Shown piece after piece: positions 1-8,731 of a stretch of 27,144 nt of DNA. The first letter of the stretch is position 1. Each line of letters starts with the position of its first letter. The stretch is from Chara braunii. Taxonomy: Eukaryota > Streptophyta > Charophyceae > Charales > Characeae. A program made the translations under genes and the position numbers. Location of the stretch: contig BFEA01000218.1 in NCBI GenBank assembly GCA_003427395.1, positions 2,299,354 through 2,326,497 on the forward strand, written 5' to 3'. The notes under the pieces were generated by a model, which made no database searches, had not been told where the DNA came from, and saw only the letters and a program-made list of their open reading frames with translations.

Positions 1-77
<77 letters not shown>
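1..77. repeat. (CT)n microsatellite
   Basis: An uninterrupted CT dinucleotide tract opens the window and probably continues beyond it. From 78 to about 234 follows T-rich DNA with no recognisable gene. Confidence 0.98.
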
Positions 78-80
<3 letters not shown>

Positions 81-383
81 CCCTTCTATCGACATTTGCT
101 TAGTTTTTATTTTTTATTTTTTAATCTGTTTTCTGTTTTGTATTTGTTTTGTTTTTTATTCAGTAGTATTTGATGGACTTACTGGTACTTGGACAGGTGA
201 CCTCCTAAAGTCGTGGTGCGTTAACGGCCGCGGCTTTTTTTTTTTGGCTGGCCAAGGTACTGGTGGTTTAATGAATCAGTGCGCGATAATTGGTCTTGAA
301 ACTGTATGGGTGGATCTCGGTTGGGTCGTTCCACATTGTGAAGATTAGGCCCTGACCTTTTATGATTGCTATCTTACCCTTAG

Positions 384-920
384 CTAGGTCAATATCCTCA
401 AATTTGGTTTGAAGTTCTTTGGCTTTGATCTTTCTCTTGAATTTGCGCCATATGACCCAGTATTCTGTTTCCACCTCTTGCCTGAGGATACTTCATGCTT
501 CCTGTACGTGCATTGCCTAGGCGTCCTTGACCCAGCCATCCAAATAAAGGCTCTCCAAACCAAGTGGATCATAAAGCTAGTAACGATTCCTAAGCTACCT
601 TGGAGAGCCTTGGCTCTAGAGGGACTGCAACAAATTCCGATCTTCAAAACACCAGAGAACATGGAGGGTACATTCTGGATTCTAAGCAAATCATGTTCCA
701 TAAAGAACAAGTCCCAAAAAGAACCAAGACTGAACTTCTGAAAGAGGCTATTAAAGGTGTGGGGAGAGATCTTTCCGGCAAAAGTAAGGAAACCAAACAG
801 CAAGGAAGAAATCCTCATACAACCTCTCTTTTGTAACCCTTGGATAGCCAACAACGAAGTCACACCCTTCACTCTCACCACAAAAGACACAACATGGGGT
901 ACTTGGGTAGAGAGAGGCAT
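384..920 (-). pseudogene. LINE ORF2 C-terminal region
   Basis: A 178-codon open stretch downstream of the RT on the same strand. It contains segments such as FMEHDLLRIQNVPSMFSG and GSLGIVTSFMIHLVWRAF, which resemble the region after the RT in plant LINEs that ends in a Trp/Arg-rich helix. A neighbouring frame (474-268) continues with tryptophan-rich sequence toward the A tract, so a frameshift separates the last part. No complete zinc-finger motif is visible. Assignment rests mainly on position behind the RT and moderate resemblance. Confidence 0.5.
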
Positions 921-1179
921 ATGTCAAATCAAACACATCTGGGATGACTCTAAAAAGGAGTGGCGGTCGGCTAAACAACTCAGGGAAAAACTCAAAGGCC
1001 GCCACAACCTAACCCAAAACGTCCAACAATTGACAAATGTCATCCCGTTGGAGTGGATATCAAGTCTCAAAAAGGACACTGGGTTTGACCATGTCAGACC
1101 TTTTGGTGTGTTTCGGGGTGGGACAAGGCCATCCTCTGCTAACCACCACCCCATTGTCTTGCTCCAATTAATGTGCATT

Positions 1180-2340
1180 TCAGAGGCTAGCTAGAATGTA
1201 TACATTGCTTTGGTGAGTGCTTCGAATGATGAAGATGACGCTCTTACGAGTACAGTTAGGTCGTCGGCAAACAAGATTGTAGGAGGGATATGATACTTGT
1301 TTTTATTTTGTTCTGTCTGCTCAGCGAGTCTGTGGATGGATGGGTCCTTCCTTCAGAATGAGGCGATGACTTCCATGATGAAGATAAATATTGGGGATGC
1401 CAGGGGGTCGCCTTGTCTGACTGTTATTAGGGGTTTTGGACCCCCCCCCCCAAAAAAAAAAAATAAAAAAAAATAAATTGCAGGGTGCCGACAACCCCCG
1501 ATCGGTAGGTGCTGACCAACTGATCGGTCGGCGGGTCGGCAGCTGACCAGTCAAGGGTCGCCGACCGTTGGGGGGTCCAACACTGGCCTACTCCCATTTT
1601 TTCCATGCACTTTTGTAGGAAGTCCCAGTTGCCTTCATCGTATGCTTTTTCAAAACCAAAGAGTAGAATTGTTGCGTTCATTTGTTTATGTATCTTACAG
1701 ATTCTGCTAGGGACATGACATTGTCTAGGATGAACCGGCCTGGGATGAATCTTGTTTGGTCAATGTGAAAGCAGTTTCTGGTGATCTTTCGAATTCTGTT
1801 GTCTAGTAGTTTTGCCAAGATCTTGTAGGCTACTATAAATAGTGTGATAGGTTTCTCGTTCTTGATGTCTGCTGGGTCGCCCTTCTTGTAGAGTAGTGTG
1901 ACTATACCGGTGCTAAGTGCTGGTCCTAGGCTTCCATTGGTCCATGTTGTTCTTATGAATTGGCAGTACTAGTCTCCTAAGAGTGGCCAGTAAGCTTGCT
2001 AGAATTCTTTGGAGAGTCTGTCGATGCCTGGTGTTTTCCATGGCTTCATGGAATCTAGGGCTTTTTTAATTTCTTCGTTTGTGATTGGTTGGTCTAGTTC
2101 CTCTGCCATGGTGTGTGATATGGTTTTTTCTAGGTGCTTGTTATTTTTTCCTTAGCCTAAAGGACTGCTCTAGGGATGGGCGATTCTGTCTTGGAGGCAT
2201 AAAGCTCTTTGTAGAAGGATTCAGCTATGGAAAGCATCTTCTTTGGGTTGGATGTTAAGCGGTCCCCTCCTCTGAGTTGAATGATGGTTGAATTCCTTCC
2301 ACGTGCCTTGATTTTCTAGAATAATAATTTTGTCATTCTC
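1180..2340 (-). pseudogene. LINE reverse transcriptase domain, interrupted
   Basis: Translation of the minus strand in pieces gives the RT blocks in order. First comes an RGRNSTIIQLRGGDR / SIAESFYKELY segment near 2340-2200. Then LYKKGDPADIKNEKPITL and AYKILAKLLDNRIRKI lie near 1895-1795, and the FEKAYDEGNWDFLQK block (finger/palm, first catalytic Asp) near 1655-1610. After a small inserted element come VRQGDPLASPIFIF near 1420-1380 and the catalytic LFADDLTVL (an FADD version of the YxDD box) near 1280-1250. About 25-30 residues expected between the FEKAYD and RQGDP blocks are missing, replaced by the insertion at 1436-1580. Stops and frame changes make it non-functional. Confidence 0.85.
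1436..1580. mobile_element. Small inverted-repeat element inserted in LINE RT
   Basis: The 145-bp segment begins with TTGGACCCCCC and ends with the exact reverse complement GGGGGGTCCAA (11-bp terminal inverted repeats). Inside are a C run followed by an A-rich stretch, plus further inverted pairs such as CGGTCGG/CCGACCG. It interrupts the RT reading between the FEKAYD and RQGDP blocks. No clear target duplication is visible, and some RT sequence is lost at the site. Confidence 0.6.
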
Positions 2341-2392
2341 TCACTCTTCTCCCATTCTCTTATCCTGTTCGCTTTCCAGGCATCCCAATTGG

Positions 2393-2672
2393 CTAGTTCT
2401 GATTTGGCTCTAGCTTGAGTTGTTGTGCCATAGCACTGCTGTACCTGCAGATCCAGCTCTTGGGGCAGGGGCCCATGCTCGTATGTACTTTAGTCTTAGA
2501 AGAATTTTGTTGATTATGGTTTTGTGTTCCGGGGGTTCGGTGAGGTGTGTTTCTTGTAGGCATACAATGTCTGAAGGATTTTTTGAGAACCATTTTAAAT
2601 AGTCGGTCAAGTTGTCCCATTTGTCTGTGTTGGACAGGATTGTAGCTAGCCCGTTGACGTTCCATGACAGAG
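2393..2672 (-). pseudogene. LINE AP-endonuclease N-terminus, truncated
   Basis: The minus strand encodes LSWNVNGLA (Asn in the WNVNG motif is a metal or substrate-binding residue of the exonuclease-endonuclease-phosphatase fold). About 30 residues later comes DIVCLQETHLTE, the second conserved block with the catalytic Glu. The frame stops soon after and the next recognisable sequence is already the pre-RT linker, so the rest of the endonuclease with its Asp/His catalytic pair is missing. Confidence 0.8.
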
Positions 2673-2793
2673 TTCAGGCTCCTTATATTTCAAGAATGGT
2701 GCTTTGGCCTGTTCTCCACCTGGGTGAGTGTGGGCTGTTGTGCTGCCTTGGAATGTCTGGGGGGATCCTGCTACGTTTGCGTGTTGGGTTGAT

Positions 2794-5110
2794 TTAGTTG
2801 TCGGGGGACTTGGAGTGGTGGGAGTGGCGAATCTTGACCACACATGCCCTGTCTGCCAAGACCTGGTCCAAGTGATCCTCCCTGCCTTCGAAGAGGGTAT
2901 CACCCTCGGCTATCGATGTTGAGACTGTTGCTCTTTCACGAGGGATTTCACCTCCTATGAGACCGTAGGGGATAGCCTGTAGTACCTTCCAAGGCCTCCA
3001 GACCAAGTGATCAGCGAGTTGAGCCTCCATTGAGTATCTTATCATATATGGTCTCAGGTCGCTGAACGCTATTTCCTCTGAGTCGTCGATCCACTCTTCT
3101 CTCCAGTCAGCTCTCTTGCCCAAGATGTGTGCAGCGATCGGGGGGTCCTTGGAGATGTTGGCTGCCAGGACTTTTTCATTGGGGCCTGCGAGGGCTATCA
3201 GGGACCGAGATTTGCTTACTGCTATTTCACAGTCCCCATGCTGCTGGCTCCATTGGTAAGGCATGATCACTCTTTTTGCAACCGCTCTTGGCCTCCAGTC
3301 TAGCTACTGTGAAGATTTCTGCATTTTGTCCTAGTGTCATGCTCTGCAAATTGACTGTTCCCCTTCCCTGTTGTGGTCCTGGAGGACTGTGATCTGGGCC
3401 AGTAATATTTCTCTCTGTCTGTCCAGATCTTCTCTTGTGCTCAGTTGATTCACAGTCTCATCCCCCTCTTCCTTCTGTTTGTCATCCGAGGTCTTTTTGT
3501 CCTTCCCTTTTTGACCTTTGACCTTTTGTTTGGGTGGATGTGTGTTGCAGCATTGTACAGCTTTGGCCACTGGATTAGCTTGTGTGAGCCTGTTCAGAGC
3601 CATCCTGTTTGCAGCGTGTGTTATCATTCTTCCTTCCGAACAGAGCCATCCACCGCCTGATTACTAGAACTGCCAAAGCATGCTGTAGATCTGGCATTCC
3701 TCCGGTTACTGCCACCAGGTTCAGCTGAAGCTTGTGCGTGGTATCCGATCTCTTCCCATATTCTCTCCAATGTAACCCATTCATGTTCCCTTACCCACAA
3801 AACTAACTTGTTACACGGGAACATTGGGTCACTCGATAGCCGTTGGATTAGCTTCGACCAGCTGTCCACTCTGTGTGTTGCCGCTGCTGCTCCTTTTGCC
3901 AGAATCCTACAGCCCATCACGGATAAGATTTTCCCTACCCTGACATGCCCAGCTCCCTCCTTTTTAAGGATCAGCGCAGGATCGGCAACCAGGCAATTCG
4001 TTGACTCTTTCATGCTCGGGAAAACCTTCCCCTCGAGTAATGCCTTGGCAAACACAAACACTCTCTCCCTCCCTGCCTTCATTTCAATTCCATGTGGTGG
4101 TAATTCCCAAAGATGAGGACCAAAAGTTGGGACCACCCAACACTTGACCTTGTCCGGGCAGACTGTGAGGACCCCGGCCTCATTCCTCTTAAAAAAAGAA
4201 AAAAAAAAGGCCTTGTCCTCCTCGGCTGCATACCATGGCGGAGGATCATCAAGTGGCTTCGGAAATGTGCACATTGCCGGTGCCTCTGTCGCAAGCCATC
4301 TTGAAATCACCGCAGTCACTCCCCTCACGTACGGTCTTGACGTGACCATGATGTCACTGTACACTACCGAATCAGGGGCCTCCTTTGCAACTGATGATGA
4401 TGGGTGCAAATATGCTGTCTCATCTAAGGAACATGCTTGATACCGTACCCTCGCCTATTGTGTGCCTCCTCCTCTCCACCGTTCAAATCACGCTTCACAT
4501 TTTTCCCCACATGTAAACGTCTTGCCACACGGTCTGCCCAACCGGCACAGATTGCTCTCCTGACGATGTCTTCGCCTTTGTGTCCAATGTGCCTTCAAGT
4601 TCTAGGTCCTCGCATATCCAGCCAAACTGCTGCATCTGTGCAATCGTCGTCTTCCTTCTGTTGCTCCCATTGCCGCACAGCAATCTTCACAAGCTGCTTA
4701 CGGAGCATAACCATTTCCTTCATTGTCTTCAAGTGATGGAAAGCTGCCGTGCAGAACTCCCTTTTCTCCGCCTTCTCATATACTTTCGGAGCATTAACAA
4801 CTGTCAGCACATCACTTGTTCGGTTCGAAAACTGAGCACGCGCAATAGCTGCCGCTTTCCTCGTTGTTCTCCTCTTCTCTTTGGCTTGCTGCACTATCCA
4901 ATCGCCATCCTTCTTCTCATCACCCTGTGCCTGCCCCGCCTCCAGCGTCATCCCAATACCTTTCTGGCCTTGTGTCATTCCATCTGCTCCCTGCCCACCC
5001 GAAAGGTTCTGTTCAAGGCCACTTTCAAAACGCCGCTTTTCACCGTCACCCTCGCTATCGACGGCCCATAAGAATGGACTCTCAAGACTCAGACCTGCAG
5101 CAATAGCCAA
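2794..5110 (-). pseudogene. LINE ORF1-like protein, fragmented
   Basis: Open stretches in different frames lie head to tail on the minus strand upstream of the endonuclease. They are 5110-4595 (171 codons; charged, with a helical stretch containing KEMVMLRKQLVKIAVRQWEQ), 4409-3624 (261 codons), 3627-3337 (lysine-rich, ending in a probable coiled coil NQLSTREDLDRQREILLAQI) and 3270-2794 (158 codons). Order, strand and charge suit the nucleic-acid-binding ORF1 of a LINE. I see no CCHC knuckle and no diagnostic ORF1 domain, so the assignment is by position. At least three frameshifts would be needed to join the parts. Confidence 0.5.
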
Positions 5111-6146
5111 AACTTACGTGAGACAGACCTTCACTTTCTGTGCCACTTTAGATTGAGCTTTTGAAGCGGCCACAGGCTGGTGCCGTAAGGCTGTCATCGC
5201 TGCCACAAGCATGCGAGAATGTCAAGGGCTAATTGGGTATACCGCCATAGCTCGATCAAGAGGAGTTAGGAGGCCTGCCCGGGGGGTAAGTCCTGACAAA
5301 ACCATCAGAGACTTCTCAGCAGCAGACAGCATGCCACGATCAGGAGGAGTTGGATATGGATAAATTCGCCATCTGCAATTCAACCCAAGCACAGATGCAA
5401 AGGATGAGGACAGAAAACACCGCCACTTTGGCAAAACGTCATTGCTGTCATTGCAAAAGCAGATAAGAGTGTTTTTACATCAAAAGGCGAGACCATGCCA
5501 CATGTGCAAAGTTTACACACACTGGAAATGCACAACAACTCTCTCTGAACAAGCTCAACTAATCTGATACACAGAAGGGACGCACAATAAATGAGCCCAT
5601 GCAGAGCTGCAATCAACACCCATCGCAAGCAATTTCCCAATCTGAAACCCTACTAGGCCACTCTCCTACTATCATGGAGGAAGATTATGCCTCAGAAACT
5701 GATAAAACTTCGAACAACAGAATTCATCATCAGACAACAATCAAAGGAAATCAAGTCATATGCGCCCCCTGGCAGAACTCCAATCGAGCAACGTCACAGA
5801 CCGAGGAGACCAGCACATGATTTACACTTCAGAGACGGCATTGTGCTAAAGCAGACAGTCTATCCTTGCCAAACAGAGGAGTAACCGATTCTGTCTGCAT
5901 CCACCCTGTACATAACGATTTACGATTTCCCCTCGGAAAAGGAACTGCGCCACAGCTCCCCTGAATGTTGTTTTTTCTTCTCCAAGTAAAACCTCCTTTC
6001 ACAGTAAATGCAGAAGAAATGCCAACTTTGAGGACCCACTAGAAAGTCATTCCCTCTACAGAAAGAAGCCAGAGAGACAAGACGACATGGAGAGACAGCA
6101 ATAAATGCTCATGGAGCTGCAAAGGCAGATGAGATACTGCCAATAC
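5111..6146. other. No gene recognised; possible LINE 5' flank
   Basis: No protein family, RNA gene or repeat was recognised. The stretch may include the 5' untranslated region of the LINE. Short direct similarity exists between about 5251-5275 and 5338-5360 (CGATCA.GAGGAGTT). The stretch ends at an artificial junction. Confidence 0.4.
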
Positions 6147-6184
6147 CTGTCTCTTATACACATCTAGATGTGTATAAGAGACAG
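6147..6184. other. Nextera mate-pair junction adapter (artifact)
   Basis: The 38 bases are a perfect palindrome: the 19-base Tn5 mosaic end AGATGTGTATAAGAGACAG preceded by its own reverse complement. This is the known junction adapter of Nextera mate-pair libraries. It is not biological sequence; it marks the circularisation point of a mate-pair fragment that was built into the assembly. Confidence 0.97.
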
Positions 6185-6300
6185 CCCCACCAATAGATGG
6201 AGCAGCCCGTCAGGCAAACCCTCAATTCCGGTGGTTCTCCTACCACCACCAGGATAGAAGTGTTGCACAAGGGCTTTTCTTATAAAAAAAAAAAAAAAAA
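6185..6300 (+). mobile_element. SINE-like family A, 5'-truncated copy with A tail
   Basis: Starts with CCCCACCAATAGATGGAGCA directly after the adapter. This matches the second hairpin segment of copies near 14140 and 19245, and the copy ends in 17 A (6284-6300). The head of the element is missing because of the artificial junction. Confidence 0.6.
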
Positions 6301-6302
6301 GA

Positions 6303-6620
6303 TAGTCCATGCTCCGAGTGAGTTTACTGGGAATTTTCTTAAAAAAAAAAAAAAAAGGTAGTCCATGCTCCAAGTGAGTTTATTGGGAATTGAACCCCTC
6401 ACCTGTCCGATGTAACTCAACCATGATACATCCACAAAGAGGCTGTAATCTCCCAGAAAATGGACTGGGGACTGACCCCATCATCTATCTGATGCAACTC
6501 AAAGTGGGCTTGAGGCGAGTGCAAGCTCCGAGTGAGTATGGAGGGGATTGAAACCACCACCTACCTGAAGCAACTCAAGCATGATTCATCCATGAAGTGG
6601 GCTTGAGGTGGGCCTGCCGC
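6303..6620 (-). mobile_element. tRNA-derived SINE family B, 3-4 degenerate copies
   Basis: On the minus strand the best copy (about 6456-6361) has a box A-like TGGTTGAGTTACATCGG and a perfect box B GGTTCAATTCC (complement of 6386-6396), followed by a CTCACTTGGAGCATGGACTA tail. A second copy (about 6617-6525) and a degraded one (about 6525-6457) follow the same order. A truncated copy at 6335-6303 repeats the tail. The pol III boxes show a tRNA-derived SINE; the tRNA of origin is not clear. Confidence 0.6.
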
Positions 6621-6676
6621 AGAGTGGTATGTGTGCTTTCTTGTTATAAATGATTGGCCGCAGAAGTGACAATGTA

Positions 6677-6758
6677 GTGGACGTGCCGGAGTGGTTATCG
6701 GGCATGACTAGAAATCATGTGGGCTCTGCCCGCGCAGGTTCGAATCCTGCCGTCCACG
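6677..6758 (+). tRNA. tRNA-Ser(AGA): tRNA-Ser (anticodon AGA)
   Basis: This 82-nt gene folds as a complete class II tRNA. The acceptor stem GTGGACG/CGTCCAC has 7 perfect pairs and is followed by discriminator G. Box A lies in TGCCGGAGTGG. The anticodon arm is CATGA-CTAGAAA-TCATG with AGA at 6710-6712. The long variable arm GTGGGCTCTGCCCGC is typical of serine tRNA, and the T arm GCAGGTTCGAATCCTGC contains a perfect box B. No intron is present and CCA is not encoded, as in eukaryotic nuclear genes. A TTTT run at 6762-6765 can serve as pol III terminator. The product reads UCU (and, with inosine, UCC/UCA) serine codons in cytosolic translation. The sequence looks intact and plant-like. Confidence 0.97.
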
Positions 6759-6890
6759 GAATTTTACAAAACCAGCTGTAATTCAAGAGGGCCAAGATGA
6801 GATACATACACTTATAGACCGGAAGAGCAACCATGACCTTTCAGGTGTGTAAGGGGCATTGGCTCCGGTTGCTAGGCCAAATCGCTCCCA

Positions 6891-6908
6891 TGTCTACGGT
6901 GGGCGCCA
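6891..6908 (-). other. Possible LTR-retrotransposon primer-binding site
   Basis: On the minus strand the sequence is TGGCGCCCACCGTAGACA, preceded by ACACATTC. TGGCGCC starts are common for primer-binding sites next to the 5' LTR of plant Ty3/gypsy elements, and CA a few bases before is the usual LTR end. An LTR would then lie at about 6915-7270, which is otherwise unexplained, but no second LTR or coding part was found. Weak support. Confidence 0.35.
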
Positions 6909-7326
6909 GAATGTGTTGCTTACTACAACCAGAATGAAGCCATCACAAAGACAATGTTTTTTAGCTGAAACATGTTCCTGACGAAAAGAAAAGAAGATTG
7001 TAGATAAAACATACAAGATGCGCCCCAAATTGCAGCCGAGCCTTGACAAGCCAATGGGACTGCTCTGAAATTAGAGGCATGTAAGATTTTACATGTTCGT
7101 CCAAAAGGTAAAGAAAAGAAGATTATTACTGTTGTTGTAGATATAAGTTCAGCAATTAAAAAAAAAAAAAAGTTCAGTAATTGCTGCTTGAGTAGCCTAG
7201 CAATTGGTCAGCAGTTATCCATGTTTTTCCTAAATTTTCCCGAACTCCTTTAATAGTTCTGAGATTGTTCTTAGCCGAAGCCAGGTAATGGCCCTGGTTT
7301 TTCAAATGACTTGTATAATTCTATAT

Positions 7327-7408
7327 GGGACGCTGGGCCCGGTTCCCAGCACGTGTTGCTCCCCACGAACAGACTGGAGCATTTGTCCCCAAAAAAAAAA
7401 AAAAAAAA
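7327..7408 (+). mobile_element. SINE-like family A copy with A tail
   Basis: Begins GGGACGCTGGGCCCGG, contains the two family hairpins (CTGGG/CCCAG and TGCTCC/GGAGCA) and ends in 18 A (7391-7408). Length is about 82 bp. No clear target duplication. The stretch from 7409 to 8040 holds poly(A)/poly(T) tracts and C-rich DNA without a recognised gene. Confidence 0.65.
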
Positions 7409-8042
7409 CCCTTCTCTTTCTTTCTAATGGATCAGTATGCCAGGTGACTCGAGTCGCAAACGAGTCCAGTGTCTATTGCAGGCCCCACATTTAGATGCCT
7501 CCTTTCATTTCTGGCATGTTTGTGGGTTTCCTGGCCCAATCTCGTTTGCATGTAAGAAAAAAATAAAAACGGAAAAAAGAAAGGAATGCCCTTGGCAGAT
7601 ATCATTGGGCCAACAGGCTGATGTAATTCAATCTTGTCCTTTTTTTTTTTCCCCCTTTCTTTTTTAACAATTGGGTGTTCCCCTTCACACGACCCAGCAC
7701 ACCTCCCTTTCGTCAGTTGTCCTTGGCGCACTCCCCTCTCCCCACCCCCACTTCCCTCTCCCCACCCCCCACCCCTCTATCGTTTCTTGGTGGGGTGACC
7801 TGACTGGACAACAGTTGCAGTCACCAGATATTCAGGAGAGTATCGCTTTCAGCCCTCTGGTTGAAGCATGTTCGAACGAGCCCTGCCGTACAGGCACTGG
7901 AGATGCTAGGTGTAAACGTCTTCTATACAGGCCTGTCAGCAGACCTTAAACCACCATTACACCCGAGCCTGGTGGCGCCGCACCAAAATTTGCCGAGCCG
8001 CCGCTGGCACGCCTCCGATTTTTTAAATATTTTTTTAATCAT

Positions 8043-8143
8043 AATTTGGACCATTTCTCGATTTATGCGTGTCATCCTTGCGCAGGGGCCATGCTAATCT
8101 TCTTTCTCTGTATCGTTCCAATTTGACGGATGTCCCGAAGGAC
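8043..8143 (-). ncRNA. U6: U6 spliceosomal snRNA-like sequence, probable pseudogene
   Basis: The minus strand reads as U6 snRNA almost throughout. The 5' stem-loop GTCCTTCGGGAC is followed by ACATCCG, AATTGGAACGATACAGAGA, ATTAGCATGGCCCCTGCG, CAAGGATGACACGCATAAAT and CGAGAAATGGTCCAAATT. U6 pairs with the 5' splice site through ACAGAGA and with U2/U4, and forms the catalytic centre of the spliceosome. Two features argue against a working gene. Four extra bases lie between ACAGAGA and the AGC triad region (ACAGAGAAAGAAGATTAGC in place of ACAGAGAAGATTAGC). The required T-run terminator directly after GGTCCAAATT is absent, with an A-rich stretch following instead. Upstream I see no plant upstream sequence element and only a weak TATA-like CATATT. 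A processed or variant copy is the best reading. Confidence 0.9.
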
Positions 8144-8731
8144 GCCTCCGAAATTTGGAATTGGAATATGCTAGGAAGACATCTTGCGAGGCTGGGGCTG
8201 TCTTCTGCCCAGGTTGTTGTACAGGTTGGATTCTGGACATATGACAATCACCTTCGGCACTCGGCCATGTTCTGTTGATCTCATTGTTGCTATTTTTTTC
8301 TTCTTCAGCTCTTCTCACTGCCAGTCATCCCTTGATCTCTTAAGGTCCTTTTCAATTCTGGCTCAATCACTCCTCTCTTTCATAGTTAGTCATCCTACAC
8401 CCTCGCCCTGAGGTCAGGACAACTGTCGCTGTTGTTCTGTCTGCATATGTACCCTTGGTTTGTTATTTGATAACCATCAATCACCTCAGAATCAGGCTTT
8501 CCCCGCCTGCAATCCCCCCTTCTTTCATCCCACCCACCCCCCCTTCCTTTATTTTTTTTTAATTTTTTTTGATTAATTGATTGATCGATCAATTAATTGG
8601 TTGCTAATTCCTAGAGAATCTCATAATGAGCCCATCCCTGCCAGGGCAATTACGACGAGTACCCCCGTGCAACTTCTCCCTCGCACCACCTAAGCCAACC
8701 AAAAACTGTTCGATTAAGTAAGCTCACAGTT

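Larger units (their letters stand above)
235..5110 (-). mobile_element. Decayed L1-like LINE retrotransposon
   Basis: Read on the minus strand, the segment shows the order expected of an L1-type LINE: ORF1-like fragments (5110 to about 2794), an apurinic-type endonuclease start (about 2670), reverse transcriptase (about 2340 to 1180), a C-terminal region (about 920 to 270) and a short A tract (11 A, 245-235) at the 3' end. The reading frames are broken many times by frameshifts and stops. The endonuclease is much shorter than the usual 220 or so residues, which implies an internal deletion near 2400. The 5' end is uncertain; I set it at the first ORF1-like start. It is a dead copy. Similar enzymes could have supplied the machinery for the poly(A)-tailed SINEs elsewhere in the window (inference). 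Confidence 0.85.
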
